DNA of 64,000 bases from Jiella pacifica (GTDB taxonomy: Bacteria > Pseudomonadota > Alphaproteobacteria > Rhizobiales > Rhizobiaceae), in assembly GCF_010500815.1 (NCBI RefSeq), contig NZ_JAAAMG010000018.1, forward strand, positions 1 to 64,000, in the 5' to 3' direction. The translations under genes and the position numbers were made by a program. Positions 34,524 through 43,806 of the stretch are shown piece by piece; the first letter of the stretch is position 1, and the number at the start of each line of letters is the position of its first letter. The notes under the pieces are model-generated. The model saw only the letters and a list, made by a program, of their open reading frames with translations. It did not search any database and was not told the origin of the DNA.

Positions 34524-35714
34524 TCAGCGATCGACCTCGCCGAACACGATGTCGAGCGTACCGAGAATGGCCGAGACGTCCGCCAGGAGATGCCCCTTGC
34601 ACAAGCCGTCCATCGCCTGCAGATGGGCGAAGCCGGGCGCCCGCACCTTGCATCGATAGGGCTTGTTGGTTCCGTCCGAGACCAGATAGACGCCGAACTC
34701 GCCCTTCGGCGCCTCGACTGCGGCGTAGACTTCGCCCTCCGGCAGGTGGAAGCCCTCGGTATAGAGCTTGAAGTGATGGATCAGCGCTTCCATCGAGCGC
34801 TTCATCTGGCCCCGCTTCGGCGGCACCAGCTTGCCGTCGGTCGCCGCGACGGGGCCCTGCCCGTCGGCGCTCGACAGCTTCTCCACGCACTGCTTCATGA
34901 TCCTGGCGGCTTCGCGCATCTCGACCATCCGGATCAGGTAGCGGTCGTAGCAGTCGCCGTTCTTGCCGACGGGAATGTCGAATTCCATTTCGTCGTAGCA
35001 CTCGTAGGGCTGCGACTTGCGCAGGTCCCATGCCGCGCCCGATCCGCGCACCATGACGCCGGAAAAGCCCATGGCCCAGGCGTCTTCGAGGTTGACGACG
35101 CCGATGTCGACGTTGCGCTGCTTGAAGATGCGGTTGTCGGTCAGAAGCTCCTCGAGGTCGTCGCAGACCTTCAGGAAGGGATCGCACCACGCCCCGATAT
35201 CGTCGATGAGCGCCTGCGGAATGTCCTGATGGACACCGCCCGGCCGGAAATAGGCCGCATGCAGCCGCGAGCCCGACGCGCGTTCGTAGAACACCATCAG
35301 CTTCTCGCGCTCTTCGAACCCCCAGAGCGGCGGTGTCAGAGCGCCGACGTCCATCGCCTGCGTGGTGACGTTGAGCAGATGCGACAGGATCCGGCCGATC
35401 TCGCTATAGAGCACTCGGATCAACTGGGCGCGCCGCGGCACGGTCACACCTGCCAACCGCTCGATGGCGAGGCAGAAGGCATGCTCCTGGTTCATCGGCG
35501 CGACGTAGTCGAGGCGGTCGAAATAGGGGATCGCCTGGAGATAGGTCTTGTGCTCGATCAGCTTCTCGGTGCCGCGATGGAGCAGCCCGATATGCGGATC
35601 CACCCGCTCGACGATCTCGCCGTCGAGCTCGAGCACGAGGCGCAGAACGCCATGGGCAGCGGGATGCTGCGGACCGAAGTTGATGTTGAAGTTGCGGACG
35701 TCGATCTCAGCCAT
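34524..35714 (-). CDS. nuoD: NADH-quinone oxidoreductase subunit D
   Basis: The 396-aa hydrogenase-like 49-kDa subunit forms the quinone pocket with NuoB and NuoH. It opens with [26 protein letters not shown], containing the quinone-site His region. Other landmarks are [37 protein letters not shown] and RPGGVHQD, and the C terminus is DIVFGEVDR. The ATG overlaps the GFA-family stop by 8 nt. Confidence 0.97.
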   Translation of the reverse strand: MAEIDVRNFNINFGPQHPAAHGVLRLVLELDGEIVERVDPHIGLLHRGTEKLIEHKTYLQAIPYFDRLDYVAPMNQEHAFCLAIERLAGVTVPRRAQLIRVLYSEIGRILSHLLNVTTQAMDVGALTPPLWGFEEREKLMVFYERASGSRLHAAYFRPGGVHQDIPQALIDDIGAWCDPFLKVCDDLEELLTDNRIFKQRNVDIGVVNLEDAWAMGFSGVMVRGSGAAWDLRKSQPYECYDEMEFDIPVGKNGDCYDRYLIRMVEMREAARIMKQCVEKLSSADGQGPVAATDGKLVPPKRGQMKRSMEALIHHFKLYTEGFHLPEGEVYAAVEAPKGEFGVYLVSDGTNKPYRCKVRAPGFAHLQAMDGLCKGHLLADVSAILGTLDIVFGEVDR

Positions 35715-36144
35715 TCGGCTTGTCCTCTGCGGAGGCGAACTGGGCCAGGAACTCGGCCCCGGTCATCGACTCCGTCTCGTTGGCGAAGGCATACCAGTCC
35801 GGCTTGGAGTCGATGAAGATCTGCTTCGTCAGCACCGCCTCCGTCAGATCATCGAAAGCCATGGCCGAAATGGCGTAGTGGGCGGCATCCTTGGAGCGCC
35901 AGAACAGCGTCGAGCCGCAGCGGTTGCAGAAGCCGCGCTCGCCCCAGCCCGAGGATTCGTAGATGCCGAGAAGATCGGTCCCCGCGACGACGACGTTTTT
36001 CGACGCCTCGACCGCCAAAAAAGGTCCGCCCGCCCAGCGCCGGCAGATATCGCAATGGCAGGCGCCGACCTCCTGGTTGTCGAGATCGGCGTCGATGCGG
36101 ACGCCGCCGCAAAGGCACTTGGCCTGGAGTTGCTTGGCAGCCAT
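35707..36144 (-). CDS. GFA/CENP-V-fold zinc protein between nuoC and nuoD
   Basis: The 145-aa protein has the glutathione-dependent formaldehyde-activating enzyme (GFA) fold. Zinc ligands are CLC (Cys10, Cys12), CHCDIC (Cys29, 31, 34) and [10 protein letters not shown] (Cys73, Cys76). Most GFA-like proteins have unproven substrates, so formaldehyde activation should not be assumed. It is 15 nt after nuoC and overlaps nuoD by 8 nt, so it is translated with complex I. It is not a complex I subunit in any well-studied organism. Confidence 0.88.
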   Translation of the reverse strand: MAAKQLQAKCLCGGVRIDADLDNQEVGACHCDICRRWAGGPFLAVEASKNVVVAGTDLLGIYESSGWGERGFCNRCGSTLFWRSKDAAHYAISAMAFDDLTEAVLTKQIFIDSKPDWYAFANETESMTGAEFLAQFASAEDKPNG

Positions 36145-36159
36145 GGCTTCCTCCGCTCT

Positions 36160-36768
36160 TTATTGTCGCTTCGCCTTCTCGTCGCCCGGCAGCACGTATT
36201 CGGTGCCTTCCCAGGGCGACAGGAAGTCGAAGTTGCGGAACTCCTGTCTGAGCTCCACGGGTTCGTAGACCACCTGCTTCTTCTCTTCGTCGTAATGCAC
36301 TTCGACGAAGCCGGTGAGCGGGAAGTCCTTGCGCATCGGATGGCCTTCGAAGCCGTAGTCCGTCAGGATGCGGCGAAGGTCCGGGTGGCCGGTGAAGAGG
36401 ATCCCGTAAAGGTCGTAGGCCTCCCGCTCGAACCAGTCGGCGGCGGGAAAGACGTCGGAGATCGACGGCACCGGATCGTCCTCGGCGGTACGGACCTTGA
36501 CGCGTACCCGCTGGTTCTGGCGCGGCGACAAAAGGTGATAGACCACCTCGAAGCGCCTCTCCCGGCCCGGATAGTCGACGCCGCAGAGATCGATGAAATT
36601 GACGAACTGGGTCTGCGGGTCGTCGCGCAGGAGCGTCATCACCCGGACGATGTCCTGCGGGGCGACGACGAGGGTCAACTCGCCGAAGCGATGCTCGCTC
36701 GAATCGAGCTTCTCGCCGAGCGTCTCGGCCAGATAGTCGGCCATGTCGGTGGTGGCGAATTCACGCAT
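36160..36768 (-). CDS. nuoC: NADH-quinone oxidoreductase subunit C
   Basis: The 202-aa, 30-kDa subunit of the peripheral arm has [27 protein letters not shown] in the first half and the family signature [42 protein letters not shown] in the second, of which only the core [10 protein letters not shown] is strictly invariant. NuoC and NuoD are separate genes here, unlike the fused NuoCD of Escherichia coli. It lies 12 nt after nuoB. Confidence 0.96.
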   Translation of the reverse strand: MREFATTDMADYLAETLGEKLDSSEHRFGELTLVVAPQDIVRVMTLLRDDPQTQFVNFIDLCGVDYPGRERRFEVVYHLLSPRQNQRVRVKVRTAEDDPVPSISDVFPAADWFEREAYDLYGILFTGHPDLRRILTDYGFEGHPMRKDFPLTGFVEVHYDEEKKQVVYEPVELRQEFRNFDFLSPWEGTEYVLPGDEKAKRQ

Positions 36769-36780
36769 GACGCGGCCTTC

Positions 36781-37374
36781 TTACCGTTCGATGGTGCCGG
36801 TGCGGCGGATCTTCTTCTGCAGGAGCAGGACGCCGTAGAGCAACGCCTCGGCGCTCGGCGGACAGCCCGGCACATAGATGTCGACGGGCACGACCCGGTC
36901 GCAGCCACGGACCACGGAATAGGAGTAGTGGTAGTAGCCGCCGCCATTGGCGCAGGAACCCATCGAAATGACGTAGCGCGGCTCCGGCATCTGGTCGTAG
37001 ACCTTGCGCAGCGCCGGCGCCATCTTGTTGGTCAAGGTGCCGGCGACGATCATCACGTCGGACTGGCGGGGCGAAGCGCGCGGTGCGAAGCCGAACCGCT
37101 CGGCGTCGTAGCGCGGCATCGACATCTGCATCATCTCGACTGCGCAGCAGGCAAGGCCGAAGGTCATCCACATGAGCGAGCCGGTGCGCGCCCACTGGAT
37201 CAGTTCGTCCGTCGAGGTGACGAGGAAGCCCTTGTCGGCCAGTTCCTCGTTGACTTCGGTGACGAACGGATCCTGCCGCTGGGCGATGGGCAGGCCCGGC
37301 GCGGCGGCGGCCGCACCCGTCCCCGCCTCGGGGGCGAGCGAAGCGAAGGGCTTGTCGCCGATGATCAATCCCAT
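36781..37374 (-). CDS. nuoB: NADH-quinone oxidoreductase subunit B
   Basis: The 197-aa subunit carries the terminal cluster N2. Its four ligands are visible: Cys76-Cys77 in [10 protein letters not shown], Cys141 in MGSCANGGG, and Cys171 in [12 protein letters not shown]. The N-terminal 35 residues are Ala/Pro-rich and variable. The ATG at 37374 gives the family start [10 protein letters not shown] and overlaps the nuoA end by 10 nt. Confidence 0.97.
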   Translation of the reverse strand: MGLIIGDKPFASLAPEAGTGAAAAAPGLPIAQRQDPFVTEVNEELADKGFLVTSTDELIQWARTGSLMWMTFGLACCAVEMMQMSMPRYDAERFGFAPRASPRQSDVMIVAGTLTNKMAPALRKVYDQMPEPRYVISMGSCANGGGYYHYSYSVVRGCDRVVPVDIYVPGCPPSAEALLYGVLLLQKKIRRTGTIER

Positions 37375-37730
37375 TCCAGTGCGCCTTTCTTCCATTCGTA
37401 GACGAAGCCGACCGTCAGGACGCCGAGAAACACCATCATCGACCAGAAACCGAACCAGCCGAGGGTCCCGAAGCTCGCCGCCCAGGGAAACAGGAAGGCG
37501 ACCTCGAGATCGAAGATGATGAACAGGATCGACACCAGATAGAAGCGGACGTCGAACTTCATGCGCGAGTCGTCGAAGGCGTCGAAGCCGCACTCGTAGG
37601 CCGAGAGCTTCTCGTCGTCCGGCGCCTTGAAGGCGACCAGGAACGGCGTGACCAGCAACGCCAGGCCGATGACCAGAGCGACGCCGACGAAGATCACGAT
37701 CGGCAGATAGGAGGCGAGGAGTGCGCTCAT
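37365..37730 (-). CDS. nuoA: NADH-quinone oxidoreductase subunit A
   Basis: The 121-aa, three-helix membrane subunit opens the complex I operon. Landmarks are [20 protein letters not shown] in the first loop (a Cys loop near the quinone site) and [17 protein letters not shown] with the conserved Asp/Glu pair in helix 2. The ATG at 37730 was chosen over an earlier in-frame start because it matches the family start [11 protein letters not shown]. It overlaps nuoB by 10 nt. Confidence 0.96.
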   Translation of the reverse strand: MSALLASYLPIVIFVGVALVIGLALLVTPFLVAFKAPDDEKLSAYECGFDAFDDSRMKFDVRFYLVSILFIIFDLEVAFLFPWAASFGTLGWFGFWSMMVFLGVLTVGFVYEWKKGALEWD

Positions 37731-38039
37731 CGGACCATTTTCATCCTCGGTGACGGTCGAGGCTGCGGACGAGACGTCCGCGCCACAAGGATCGGCGGCC
37801 GGAGGACGAACCGCCATGCCGCATTGCGGCGAGGGTTATCCCCTTCTTAGAATGTGTGCAAGGCGTCTCTGGCGCAAGGATCTGAGGGCAATCGGTTTTA
37901 TCGTGTCCGGGAGATGATTTGCGATGGCCGCCAGACGTTTATGCGACCTCCGGCGGAAGGCTTGCCAGGCGCGGTCGATCGCCGCAAGGATAAGCCCGTC
38001 CCGGTGACGGGTGCCGGGCAACGCACAGGAGGCGATCCG
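37731..38039. other. 309-bp divergent gap between nuoA and the gene at 38040
   Basis: It must hold the nuo promoter (candidate listed) and the promoter of the plus-strand gene. A longer in-frame reading of the plus-strand gene reaches back to 37854 but lacks a ribosome binding site. No further structure is recognised. Confidence 0.4.
37834..37862 (-). promoter_or_regulatory. Candidate promoter of the nuo operon
   Basis: On the minus strand CTTGCA at 37862-37857 is followed after 17 nt by ATAACC at 37839-37834, a loose match to an alphaproteobacterial housekeeping promoter (CTTGAC-N17-CTATAT). It lies about 100 nt upstream of nuoA in the only gap before the operon. Sequence match alone is weak. 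Confidence 0.3.
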
Positions 38040-38354
38040 ATGACGGATTCGGCGAAGGGCGGCTGGTTGCCGATGGCGACGGCGAGACGGGACGGCGAGC
38101 GCATCCTGGTGACGGTGCGCGGCGGCGAGCAAGGGGCGGCGGAGGTCGACACGGTGCGCTACCAGACGATCCGCGGATCGGACGAGCGCGGCTGGGTGGC
38201 GACGGATACCGGCCCGGATGCGCTGGTCACCTATGACGAGGACGAGCTCATCGCCTGGATGCGCTGGCCGCAGCCGACGGCGCATTCGCCCGCTCTCGAT
38301 CTCCCCGCACCAGCCGACGCGGCTGACTTCGAGGATGCCGGGTCGGGCATCTGA
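38040..38354 (+). CDS. Hypothetical protein, 104 aa (WLPMATA-type)
   Basis: The ATG at 38040 is preceded by AGGAGGCGATCCG, a strong ribosome binding site, so I prefer it over the earlier frame start at 37854. The protein opens with GGWLPMATARRDGERILVTVRGGEQG and continues RYQTIRGSDERGWVAT. The W-x-PM-x-TAPRDG-type opening is shared by many small hypothetical proteins of rhizobia and their phages, of unknown function. It has no signal or membrane span. It is divergent from nuoA and 165 bp upstream of tRNA-Asp (opposite strand). Confidence 0.65.
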   Translation: MTDSAKGGWLPMATARRDGERILVTVRGGEQGAAEVDTVRYQTIRGSDERGWVATDTGPDALVTYDEDELIAWMRWPQPTAHSPALDLPAPADAADFEDAGSGI

Positions 38355-38518
38355 GCCGCGGGTGTCCGGGCGACACCGTTCCGGCCAAGCCGGCAAGGCG
38401 CTCTGGCAGCCGTTCGGATGACGGACGGGATGCTTGCCGCGCGCGACCGGCCGCCTTCGCACAGAGCGAATTACGGTTGATGGCACTTGACCTGATTTCG
38501 AGGAGGCAGAAGAAGAAA

Positions 38519-38595
38519 TGGCGCGAGTGACGGGGCTCGAACCCGCGACCTCCGGCGTGACAGGCCGGCACTCTAACCGACTGAGCTACACCCGC
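38519..38595 (-). tRNA. tRNA-Asp (GTC)
   Basis: Read on the minus strand from 38595: acceptor GCGGGTG, D-arm GCTCAGTCGGTTAGAGT, anticodon stem-loop CCGGCCTGTCACGCCGG (anticodon GTC), T-arm containing GGGTTCGAGCCC, acceptor CACTCGC, discriminator G and an encoded CCA at 38521-38519. All stems pair, with one G-T pair in the acceptor. Total length is 77 nt. Confidence 0.96.
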
Positions 38596-39132
38596 GCTTC
38601 GCCGCCCGGAGGCGGCTTGTGAGGCGGTCGTTTACGGAGAAGCGGGGGCGCTGTCAAGCGACATGGCGCAAACGTTTCACGACGACCGCACAAGCCGACA
38701 TGAAACCTTCATGCAAGGCCTCTTCAGGCGGTTTTGGAAGACTTCGGAGAGACACGAGCAAACGAATCGGGCCGGGCGGGCGGGCGCGAATCGCTTCTCG
38801 ATTCCCGGCACACGACCGATGCCAACCGATTCTCTCATCGGCAAGGCGACGGCGTCGTCGTTTGGCCCGAGCATTGTGCGAGGAAGGGCACGATCGGACG
38901 GGGGCTGACCGGTCTCGCCTCGCCCGGTCGCGCGCCATTCTGTTTTCCGGCCACATCGTCTATGAGGGCCCGCTGATCGAGCGCAGCGAACATGCAGATG
39001 TCGCCGGTGACCTCGCCTCGAAGAGCAGCTGCCGAAGTGAGCCGGCAGTCGTTGACGGCGGCTGTTTCGACGACGCCGGCAACGGGCGCCACCAGGAGAA
39101 CATCCGGGCCCACTGGAAGCAAAGGAGCGTAC
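38596..39132. other. 537-bp gap between tRNA-Asp and the aminotransferase gene
   Basis: It contains a short GCCGCC/GGCGGC hairpin at 38601-38616 next to the tRNA 5' end. Open frames on both strands have no recognisable protein signature. No integrase gene or duplicated tRNA 3' end is visible, so there is no sign of tRNA-targeted integration within the window. Confidence 0.4.
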
Positions 39133-40359
39133 ATGACCCCGCCTCGGCCGAATCCGCTGCTGACGGCCGTCTCCGCGCCGCCCATCGCCCAGGCCGTCAA
39201 ATGGGCGGGCGCTTATGACGGCCGTCTCGGAGCCCTGATCAACTGCAGCCAGGCCGTACCGAACCATGCGCCACCAGCGGCGTTTTCCGACCGCCTCGCG
39301 GAGGCCGCGGCCAGCCCGGCTACGGCTCGCTACGGCGACATCCTCGGCGACACGCCGCTGCGGACGGCCTATGCCGAACATGTCTCCGGCATTTACGGCA
39401 CACCGATCGGCGCCTGCCAGATCGCCATCACAGCGGGCTGCAACCAGGCCTTCTTCGCGGCGATGATCGCCGTTGCCGGGGCAGGCGACGCGGTCGTCCT
39501 GCCGACGCCCTGGTACTTCAACCACCAGATGACGCTGGACATGCTCGGGATCGAGAAGCGCGCGCTGTCGACGCAGGCCGAGAACGGCTTTCTGCCCAAT
39601 CCGGAGGACTTCGAGACGCTGATCGACGGCCGAACCCGGGCGCTGGTTCTCGTCAGCCCGAACAATCCGACCGGCGCGGTCTATCCGCCGGCGCTCATCG
39701 CCGAACTCTTCCGGATCTGCGTGCGCCGCGGGCTCTATCTCGTCCTTGACGAGACCTATCGCGACTTCTTGCCGCCCGAGGCAGGCGCACCGCACGCGCT
39801 GTTTGCCGATCCGCGCGCCGAAACCAACCTCGTCGGGCTCTATTCCTTCTCGAAGGCCTATGCGATTCCCGGTCACCGGATCGGCGCACTGATTGGCGGC
39901 GGCACGATCGTCGGCGAGATCGAGAAGGTCGTCGACAGCTTGCAGATCTGCGCGCCGCGGCCGGCGCAGGCGGCACTGCCATGGGCGATCGAGGAACTGG
40001 CGGACTGGCGGATCGCGAACGCTGCAGTGATCGCCGCGCGGGCGCGCCTGTTCGAAGCCATGATCGCCGATGTTCCCGGCTGGACGCTCGACCAGATCGG
40101 CGCCTATTTCGCCTATGTCCGCCATCCTTTCCCCGGTCGTCCGGCCGCGACGGTGGCTGCCGAACTCGCCCACAATTGCGGCATCCTCGCCTTGCCCGGC
40201 TCGTTCTTCGGTCCTGATCAGGAAGGGCATCTGCGGATCGCCTTCGCCAACGTATCGGAGGACGGTATTGGCGAGATCATGCGGCGGCTTGCGCTCGGCG
40301 GTCTCGGCGGCGCGACCGGGCAGACAGACCCCACCAAGGAGGTTTCGGCCCATGGATGA
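39133..40359 (+). CDS. Class I/II pyridoxal-phosphate aminotransferase
   Basis: The 408-aa fold-type I aminotransferase has the expected landmarks: AITAGCNQAFFAAMIAVAG (PLP phosphate region), PWYFNHQMTLDMLG, LVSPNNPTGAVYPP, YLVLDETYRDF with the PLP-ring Asp, and SFSKAYAIPGHRIGAL with the Schiff-base Lys. Substrate cannot be told from sequence. The ATG at 39133 has AAAGGAG upstream; frames reaching further upstream are not protein-like. Its last bases overlap the ureohydrolase start at 40352 by 8 nt, so the two form an operon and probably act in one amine or guanidino-compound pathway. Confidence 0.88.
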   Translation: MTPPRPNPLLTAVSAPPIAQAVKWAGAYDGRLGALINCSQAVPNHAPPAAFSDRLAEAAASPATARYGDILGDTPLRTAYAEHVSGIYGTPIGACQIAITAGCNQAFFAAMIAVAGAGDAVVLPTPWYFNHQMTLDMLGIEKRALSTQAENGFLPNPEDFETLIDGRTRALVLVSPNNPTGAVYPPALIAELFRICVRRGLYLVLDETYRDFLPPEAGAPHALFADPRAETNLVGLYSFSKAYAIPGHRIGALIGGGTIVGEIEKVVDSLQICAPRPAQAALPWAIEELADWRIANAAVIAARARLFEAMIADVPGWTLDQIGAYFAYVRHPFPGRPAATVAAELAHNCGILALPGSFFGPDQEGHLRIAFANVSEDGIGEIMRRLALGGLGGATGQTDPTKEVSAHG

Positions 40360-41405
40360 CGACAAGCTCGCGACACTCCGCCAGCGCTTTGCCGGCGACA
40401 ACGAGCGAAAGATCTACGACGCGGGCTTTGCCGCCGTCGCCGACCGCCTGTTCGATCCCGAAGGGCACCCGCGTCGCACCCTATGCAGGCCTGCCGACGC
40501 TGCTCGACGTCGCTTACCGGGCGATCGACTGGAATGCGCCCGACTTCGGCGATCTCGCCGTGGCGATGATCGGCGTGCCGATGGATCTCGGCGTCACCAA
40601 CCGCAACGGCTCGCGCTTCGGGCCGAGGGCGCTGCGGACCATCGAGCGCGTCGGGCCTTATAACCGCGTCCTGAAGACCATGCCGACCCACGAGATCCCC
40701 GTGGCCGATATCGGCGACGTGCCGTTCCGCTCGCGGTTCGATCTGGCGACGTCGCACGAGGACATCGAAAGGACGGCAGCAGCGATCGCCGAGGCCGGCG
40801 TCCTGCCGCTCTTCGTCGGCGGCGATCACTCGATCTCCCTGCCGATCCTGCGGGCGCTCGGCGCCCGGCGACCGGTCGGGATGATCCACATCGATGCCCA
40901 TTGCGACACCTCCGGCCCGTTCGACGGCTGCAAGTTCCACCATGGCGGCCCGTTCCGCCAGGCCGTTCTCGACGGCGTGCTCGATCCCGAGCGGACGATC
41001 CAGATCGGCATCCGGGGCTCGTCGGAATATCTCTGGGAGTTCTCCTACGAGACCGGGATGACGGTGATCCACGCCGAAGAGATCGGCGATCTCGGCATCG
41101 CCGCCATCGTCGAAAAGGCCAAGGCGGTTGCAGGCGACGGCCCGGTGTACCTGTCCTTCGACATCGACAGCCTCGACCCCGCCTTCGCACCCGGCACCGG
41201 CACGCCCGAGATCGGCGGACTGACGAGCCGTGAGGCGCAGGCCATCCTCCGCGGGCTCGCGGGCGTCAATCTGATCGGTGGCGACGTGGTCGAGGTGGCC
41301 CCGCAATACGACGCGACGACTAACACCGCCCATGCCGGGGCGCAGATGCTGTTCGAGCTTTTGAGCCTTGCCCGGCTGTCCCCTGCCCTTTCCGGGCGGG
41401 GATGA
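40352..41405 (+). pseudogene. speB: Agmatinase-family ureohydrolase with apparent +1 frameshift
   Basis: The family hydrolyses agmatine or related guanidino compounds, releasing urea, at a dinuclear Mn centre. Ligand motifs are intact: FVGGDHSIS, HIDAHCDTSG and SFDIDSLDPAFAPGTGTPE. The natural start is ATG at 40352, after AAGGAGG, reading MDDDKLATLRQRFAGDNERK and on to DRLFDPEG. At GGG 40463-40465 one extra G shifts the frame; the family sequence resumes in the +1 frame at TRVAPYAGLPTLL. Removing one G restores an uninterrupted product of about 350 aa. An ATG at 40356 opens the second frame directly but gives an unfamiliar N terminus. It may be a real mutation, a sequencing error in a G run, or use of the alternative start. 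Agmatinase versus guanidinobutyrase cannot be decided. Confidence 0.75.
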
Positions 41406-41690
41406 AGTTCCGCACGGTATGACGAGCATCGGCCGCGCCGTCGACGCCGCGACCGAAAATCCCGGAAGGATGGCCCGAAATTCCTCCCTTCTCCGCGCTT
41501 GCCGGCAGTCCAGATTGCCGCCGAAAAGGGCCGGGATGCGGGTGCCGAAACGAGCAACCCGACCGCGAGGATTTCTCTCGCGATCGGGTTCCGTCACGCC
41601 TGGAGGTCGGCGAGCGACGCTGGATCGGACGCGTGTCCGAGAAGCGATCTGGAGCCGGCGGCGATGGGTCGCCGCCGGAAGGTTCGGTGC

Positions 41691-43028
41691 CTATTGCAGA
41701 TATTTGGTCGGATCGACCGGGGAGGAGTTCTTGCGCACCTCGAAGTGCAGCATCGGCACGTCGGCATCACCGCTCATGCCCGACTGGGCGATGACCTCGC
41801 CGCGCCGAACGTCCGCGCCCTTCTTCACCTTCAGGTCGTCGGCGTGGCCGTAGACGGTGATGAGGCCGTTGTCGTGCTTGACGAGAACCGTGTTGCCGAA
41901 TTCCTTGAGCCCGTCGCCGGCATAGATGACGACGCCGTTCTCGGCGGCCTTGATCGGCGTTCCCCGCGGCACGGAGATGTTGACGCCGTCATTGCGGCGA
42001 CCGTCGACCTTTTCGCCGAAGCGATTGATGACGCGGCCCTGCACCGGCCAGCGGAACTGCGAGATGCCTGTGGAGTTCGGCGCCACCGCCGCGACTTCGC
42101 GCTCGGCTGCCTTCTGAACGGAACCGGTGGGCGCCGGATCGACGCTCGGCGCGGGAGACGCGATCCGGCTGCTCTTCTCCGCAACTTCCGGCTTCGACTG
42201 GGTGCGGACTTCGGCGACCTTCGTCGTCGTCTCGCTGGGCGTCGCGGCGGCAGCCGGCGAGGCCTTCGCTGCGGCGACGTCCTGCGTCCTTGCAGCCGGC
42301 ATCTTGCCGCCAGCCGGGATCATCAGGGTCTGGCCGAGGCGGACCATGTCGGAATCGAGATTGTTGGCGCGGCGGATCGCATCGGCCGAGACGCCGGAAC
42401 GGCGGGCGATGCCGCTCAGCGTGTCGCCCGAGGCGACCGTCACCGTGCCGGCAGCGGCACGCGATTGTTCGCTGCGCGTGGCGGCGGCGCCGCTGCGCTC
42501 ATCCATCGGGCGCGGCTTCGGAGTGGCGAGGTTGCCCGCCTGCTGCTGGAGGGTCGTCGGCGGGGCGCCGCGGGTCGCCGGAACCTGCGAGGGAGCGGCG
42601 GCGGGCTCCAGGCGGCCGGCACTCGCCTGCGCCGAGCGAACCGGCTGCGGCGCGTTGACGGCATAGCCCGGCTCGCTACGGACCGGCGCCGGCTGGCCGC
42701 GGTAGGACGGCTCGGTCGGCGGCGGCAACTGGCCGCGCTGCATCGACTGGTTGCCGGCGGGATAGGCCGACGGCTGCGGGCCGGAGAGATAGCCGCCGCC
42801 GGAGGCCGGAGCGATCGCGCCGGTCGCCATGCCGTCCACCTGCCCTGGATAGGGCTGGGCGGCCGGGATCTGCTGCGACGGGACGGATTGGGGAACGGAA
42901 CCGGTGTAGAAGCCGTCGTCGAAGCGAACGACATCGCCACTGCAGCCAGCGAACAGGCCAGCCATCGCGATGGCGGCAACGGAACCGAACATGCGTCGGC
43001 GCGAACGACTCAACACAGGTAAGCGCAT
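41691..43028 (-). CDS. LysM/LytM (M23-like) lipoprotein, NlpD/DipM-type
   Basis: The 445-aa envelope protein has a lipoprotein signal RMFGSVAAIAMAGLFAGC (lipobox LFAGC), a Pro/Gln/Ala-rich linker, one LysM (TVASGDTLSGIARRSGVSAD to QTLMIPAGG, about 210-255), another low-complexity linker, and a C-terminal LytM domain (about 335-440). In the LytM domain the HxxxD metal motif reads NDGVN and HxH reads MLH, while the YGH His remains. Three of the zinc or catalytic positions therefore look lost, as in NlpD and EnvC, which activate amidases instead of cutting peptidoglycan. The ATG at 43028 fits the lipoprotein signal; an ATG at 43067 would add 13 residues. Confidence 0.88.
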   Translation of the reverse strand: MRLPVLSRSRRRMFGSVAAIAMAGLFAGCSGDVVRFDDGFYTGSVPQSVPSQQIPAAQPYPGQVDGMATGAIAPASGGGYLSGPQPSAYPAGNQSMQRGQLPPPTEPSYRGQPAPVRSEPGYAVNAPQPVRSAQASAGRLEPAAAPSQVPATRGAPPTTLQQQAGNLATPKPRPMDERSGAAATRSEQSRAAAGTVTVASGDTLSGIARRSGVSADAIRRANNLDSDMVRLGQTLMIPAGGKMPAARTQDVAAAKASPAAAATPSETTTKVAEVRTQSKPEVAEKSSRIASPAPSVDPAPTGSVQKAAEREVAAVAPNSTGISQFRWPVQGRVINRFGEKVDGRRNDGVNISVPRGTPIKAAENGVVIYAGDGLKEFGNTVLVKHDNGLITVYGHADDLKVKKGADVRRGEVIAQSGMSGDADVPMLHFEVRKNSSPVDPTKYLQ

Positions 43029-43152
43029 TACAGTCCCTTTATCGAAAGCGTATTCCTTGGGGATCATTGAAGCGCGTTAATCTTACTGCCCGGTTAAGTC
43101 CGTTGACCAAAAGGTGAAATAAAAACAGCCGGCGGCCATCGAGGCCCCTCGT

Positions 43153-43806
43153 TCACAAGACGTCGGCCTTGCCGAAGGCGATCGCCTGATAACGCACGGG
43201 GCCGATATCCTCTCGCTCGAAGCGGCTGCCGATCTTCTTCAGCCGGACCAGCATTTGTTCGCCATCACCCGGCCCGATCGCGCAGATCAGCGACCCGTGC
43301 GGCGCCAGCTGGTCGAGAAACTGCTTGGGCGGCGCCGGAAAGGCGCTGTGGGTCACGATCCGGTGGTAGGGGCTGCCGCTGGCGAAGCCGTCGCGTCCGT
43401 CCTCGAAGATCGGCGTGACGTTGGCGATCCCGATGTCACGAAAGCGCTGGGAGGCGGCCTTGAGCAGTCGGCGATAGCGCTCGAAGGTAGTGACGTGGCC
43501 GACGATGCGCGCCAAAAGGGCGGTTACGTAGCCGCTGCCGGTGCCGATCTCCAGGATACGCTGCTCCGCCTCCGGCTCCATCGCGGCGACGATTCGGACG
43601 GCCGCGAGAGCGCCGGGCATGGTCTCACCGCAGGCGATCGGAGCCGTGCGGTCCTCGAAGGGATCGTCGATTCCAGACGGCAGGAACATCCGCCGGGGCA
43701 CGGTCTCGACCGCCTTCAGAAGCGCCGGAGAGACGCCCGGCTCTCCCCTGAGGCGCACAAGGAACTCGGCAAGCCTTTCGCGGTCCACCCCCTCTGCCGG
43801 CGTCAT
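43153..43806 (-). CDS. pcm: Protein-L-isoaspartate O-methyltransferase
   Basis: The 217-aa SAM-dependent enzyme repairs isoaspartyl residues in damaged proteins. The SAM-binding motif [19 protein letters not shown] is near residue 78, [11 protein letters not shown] follows, and the catalytic segment around [22 protein letters not shown] is near 150. The usual VTAA in that motif reads VTHS here, a modest deviation. The ATG at 43806 overlaps the surE stop by 4 nt. surE-pcm is a classic stress-survival pair. Confidence 0.92.
   Translation of the reverse strand: MTPAEGVDRERLAEFLVRLRGEPGVSPALLKAVETVPRRMFLPSGIDDPFEDRTAPIACGETMPGALAAVRIVAAMEPEAEQRILEIGTGSGYVTALLARIVGHVTTFERYRRLLKAASQRFRDIGIANVTPIFEDGRDGFASGSPYHRIVTHSAFPAPPKQFLDQLAPHGSLICAIGPGDGEQMLVRLKKIGSRFEREDIGPVRYQAIAFGKADVL

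Noticed and set aside
38519-38640. tRNA-Asp as an integration site for a mobile element
   Set aside because: No integrase gene and no direct repeat of the tRNA 3' end are visible in the window.
38835-39200. Minus-strand frame of 121 codons between tRNA-Asp and the aminotransferase
   Set aside because: It has no ribosome binding site and overlaps the 5' end of the aminotransferase gene in antisense.
41406-41690. Gene in the gap between the ureohydrolase and the LytM lipoprotein
   Set aside because: Frames here are continuations of antisense readings, with no start or domain.
43110-43152. Terminator after pcm
   Set aside because: A T-run follows on the minus strand, but the stems available (GGCC-type, 4-5 bp) are too short for a confident call.
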